This document shows positions 62,444 through 64,000 of a stretch of 64,000 nt of DNA, in pieces. The DNA lies in NCBI RefSeq assembly GCF_024396695.1, contig NZ_CP094359.1, forward strand, positions 744,001 to 808,000, in the 5' to 3' direction. The position numbers and the translations under genes were made by a program. The notes beneath the pieces were generated by a model. The model had not been told where the DNA came from. It worked only from the letters and a program-made list of their open reading frames with translations, and made no database searches. Positions within the stretch are counted from its first letter, which is position 1. Every line of letters starts with the position of its first letter. The stretch is from Acidithiobacillus sp. YTS05 (lineage in GTDB: Bacteria > Pseudomonadota > Gammaproteobacteria > Acidithiobacillales > Acidithiobacillaceae).

Positions 62444-64000
62444 ATGAGAGTTGGGAAATCAAGCGGATGGCACAGATCCTGGTGGGAGCATCGAGATCGT
62501 CTGAGAGCGGCTGTATTGGCCCTGCTGGTGCTTTTCTGCGCGCTTTGGGGCAGCGCGGCCTGGGCGGGACAATTTCTTTCGCCCGATCAGGCCTTCCGCT
62601 TTTCTGCCGAGAGTGCTGGTGCAGGACGCTTGGCCCTCGAATGGCAGGTAGCGCCTGGCTATCATCTCTATCGCTCCAGGGTCCGAGTGCAACTGGCGCC
62701 CAGCAATGTCCAGATGGGGAAACTGCAACTGCCGCCGGGCAAGCTGCTCGATGATCCGGCCTTTGGCAAGGTGCAGGTGCTGGAAGGGGATAATCGTATC
62801 CTCTTGCCTTATAGCATTGTCGGAAATGCTCCGAAGGAGATCCAGGTCACCAGCGAATTTCAGGGTTGCGCCAACGCTGGGATCTGCTATCCGCAGCAAA
62901 AAAAGACCATCACTGTTTCTCTTGCCCCCAAACTGCTTGCCGAGAGTGCACCGTTGGCTTCTTCCAGCAGTCGTGCAGCGACCAGCGTATCCTTGCTGCA
63001 TCCGGCAAAGGCCCCGCAGAGCAATGCCCAGAGCCTCGCCAGTTCCTTGCGGGAAAGCTTTGGCTGGACCCTGGTCCTGTTTTTTGTATCGGGGCTGGGT
63101 CTGGCCTTTACGCCTTGCGTGTTTCCGATGATCCCGATCCTGTCCGGCATCATTGTCGGGCAAAAAGAGCGACCGGGACGCACCCGCGCCTTTGCCCTGT
63201 CGCTGGCCTATGTTTTGGGTATGGCCCTGACCTACACCATTGCCGGCATTGCGGCGGCCTTGACGGGTGCCTATTTGCAGGCCTTTTTCCAAAGTCCCTG
63301 GGTGATCGGTATCTTTGCCCTGATTTTCTTGCTGCTGGCATTGTCGATGTTCGGCTTTTATGACCTACAGATGCCGAACGCCATCCAGAGTCGGCTGTCC
63401 CGCGTTGGCAAGGGGGAACATCTCTTCAGCAGCTTCGTTATGGGGATTCTGTCGGCGCTGATTGTCGGCCCGTGTGTGGCAGCACCGCTGGCGGGCGGTC
63501 TCCTCTTCGTGTCGCAAACCGGAAATGTGTTGCTCGGTGCCCTGGCCCTGTTCGCGCTGAGTCTGGGGATGGGGGTACCACTGCTGGTCATCGGCACTTC
63601 TGCCGGGCATTTTTTGCCCAAGGCCGGCGCCTGGATGGATGGCATCAAGGCGATTTTTGGGGTCTTGATGCTGGGGGTGGCGATCTGGTTCCTGAGCCGC
63701 ATCCTTCCCGGCAGCGTTACCTTGCTGCTCTGGGCCTTGCTGGCCATTTTTTCCGGGGTCTACCTGCGCGCCCTTGAGCCGGCACCGGCAGGGGGCTGGA
63801 GTCTGTTTCGCAAGGCTCTGGGTGTTGCCCTGCTGGCCTATGGACTGGTCATGGGCGTGGGAGCGTTGCAGGGGCAGTCTGACCCCCTGCATCCGTTGGC
63901 GGTAATGACTTCTGGCCCGGCAACCAGTCACCATGCTGCCGAATTATCCTTTCAGATGGTCAAGAGTCCTGCAGCCTTGCAGGCAGCCCTGCAGACCGCT
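62444..64000 (+). CDS. dsbD: Thiol:disulfide interchange protein DsbD, 5' part
   Basis: The gene runs off the window end; 519 codons are seen without a stop. A signal peptide ends near GSAAWA, the N-terminal domain has the Cys pair in QGCANAGICYP, and the membrane domain (about eight helices) has its Cys residues in FTPCVFPM and VGPCVAAP. The C-terminal thioredoxin domain would lie beyond the window. DsbD passes electrons to periplasmic thiol proteins. GGGGAG precedes ATG 62444 by 6 nt. Confidence 0.93.
   Translation, partial: MRVGKSSGWHRSWWEHRDRLRAAVLALLVLFCALWGSAAWAGQFLSPDQAFRFSAESAGAGRLALEWQVAPGYHLYRSRVRVQLAPSNVQMGKLQLPPGKLLDDPAFGKVQVLEGDNRILLPYSIVGNAPKEIQVTSEFQGCANAGICYPQQKKTITVSLAPKLLAESAPLASSSSRAATSVSLLHPAKAPQSNAQSLASSLRESFGWTLVLFFVSGLGLAFTPCVFPMIPILSGIIVGQKERPGRTRAFALSLAYVLGMALTYTIAGIAAALTGAYLQAFFQSPWVIGIFALIFLLLALSMFGFYDLQMPNAIQSRLSRVGKGEHLFSSFVMGILSALIVGPCVAAPLAGGLLFVSQTGNVLLGALALFALSLGMGVPLLVIGTSAGHFLPKAGAWMDGIKAIFGVLMLGVAIWFLSRILPGSVTLLLWALLAIFSGVYLRALEPAPAGGWSLFRKALGVALLAYGLVMGVGALQGQSDPLHPLAVMTSGPATSHHAAELSFQMVKSPAALQAALQTA

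Overview
The window reads as a chromosomal segment of a sulfur- or iron-oxidising chemolithoautotroph of the Acidithiobacillus type. I infer this from a complete alpha-carboxysome locus with its own CbbR and DAB-type inorganic-carbon pump, a bacterial hopanoid gene set, and the linkage ilvBNC-psd-pssA. The species cannot be fixed from the sequence alone. Genes are tightly packed, often with ATGA or TGATG overlaps; no rRNA, tRNA or CRISPR array was seen.

Layout: (1) 1-9.7 kb, hopanoid synthesis and lipid transport: 3' end of hpnI, then hpnJ, hpnK, hpnN, hpnL and a ferritin-like gene, followed after a promoter region by hpnH, hpnM and mlaA. (2) 9.7-12.9 kb, gatCAB, ending in a strong terminator shared with a convergent gene for a secreted SCP2-like protein. 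(3) 13.6-22.3 kb, minus strand: pilMNOPQ, aroK, aroB, thyX and a dGTPase. (4) 22.5-30.3 kb, plus strand: tadA, yjbQ, an unknown gene and a short mutS2; then ilvB, ilvN, ilvC, psd and pssA. (5) 30.3-38.8 kb, mixed housekeeping: two DUF202 paralogues, comM, ubiK, two UbiH-type hydroxylases, a DsrE protein, a peroxiredoxin, dusA and a HAD phosphatase.

(6) 38.7-59.3 kb, CO2 fixation. cbbR diverges from a long plus-strand operon: cbbL, cbbS, csoS2, csoSCA, csoS4A, csoS4B, three csoS1 genes, a ferritin-like gene, acRAF, mcdA, mcdB, cbbO, dabB, an extra membrane protein, dabA, a PII-like gene (cpII) and cbbQ. Together these make Rubisco, scaffold and shell, carbonic anhydrase, an assembly factor, positioning proteins, the Rubisco activase and the bicarbonate-accumulating pump with a candidate regulator. 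A convergent pair, csoS1D and a NUDIX hydrolase gene, closes the locus. (7) 59.4-64 kb: an OprB-type porin gene split by a 1,260-bp IS5-type element with a 4-bp target duplication, then cutA and the 5' part of dsbD.

The most notable observations are a well-formed -1 ribosomal frameshift signal inside csoS2 (heptamer, 6-nt spacer, stem-loop, immediate -1 stop), a third uncharacterised membrane protein overlapping dabA, the csoS1D-NUDIX coupling, hairpins at internal borders of the cso operon, and the exact reconstruction of the porin reading frame when the IS is removed.
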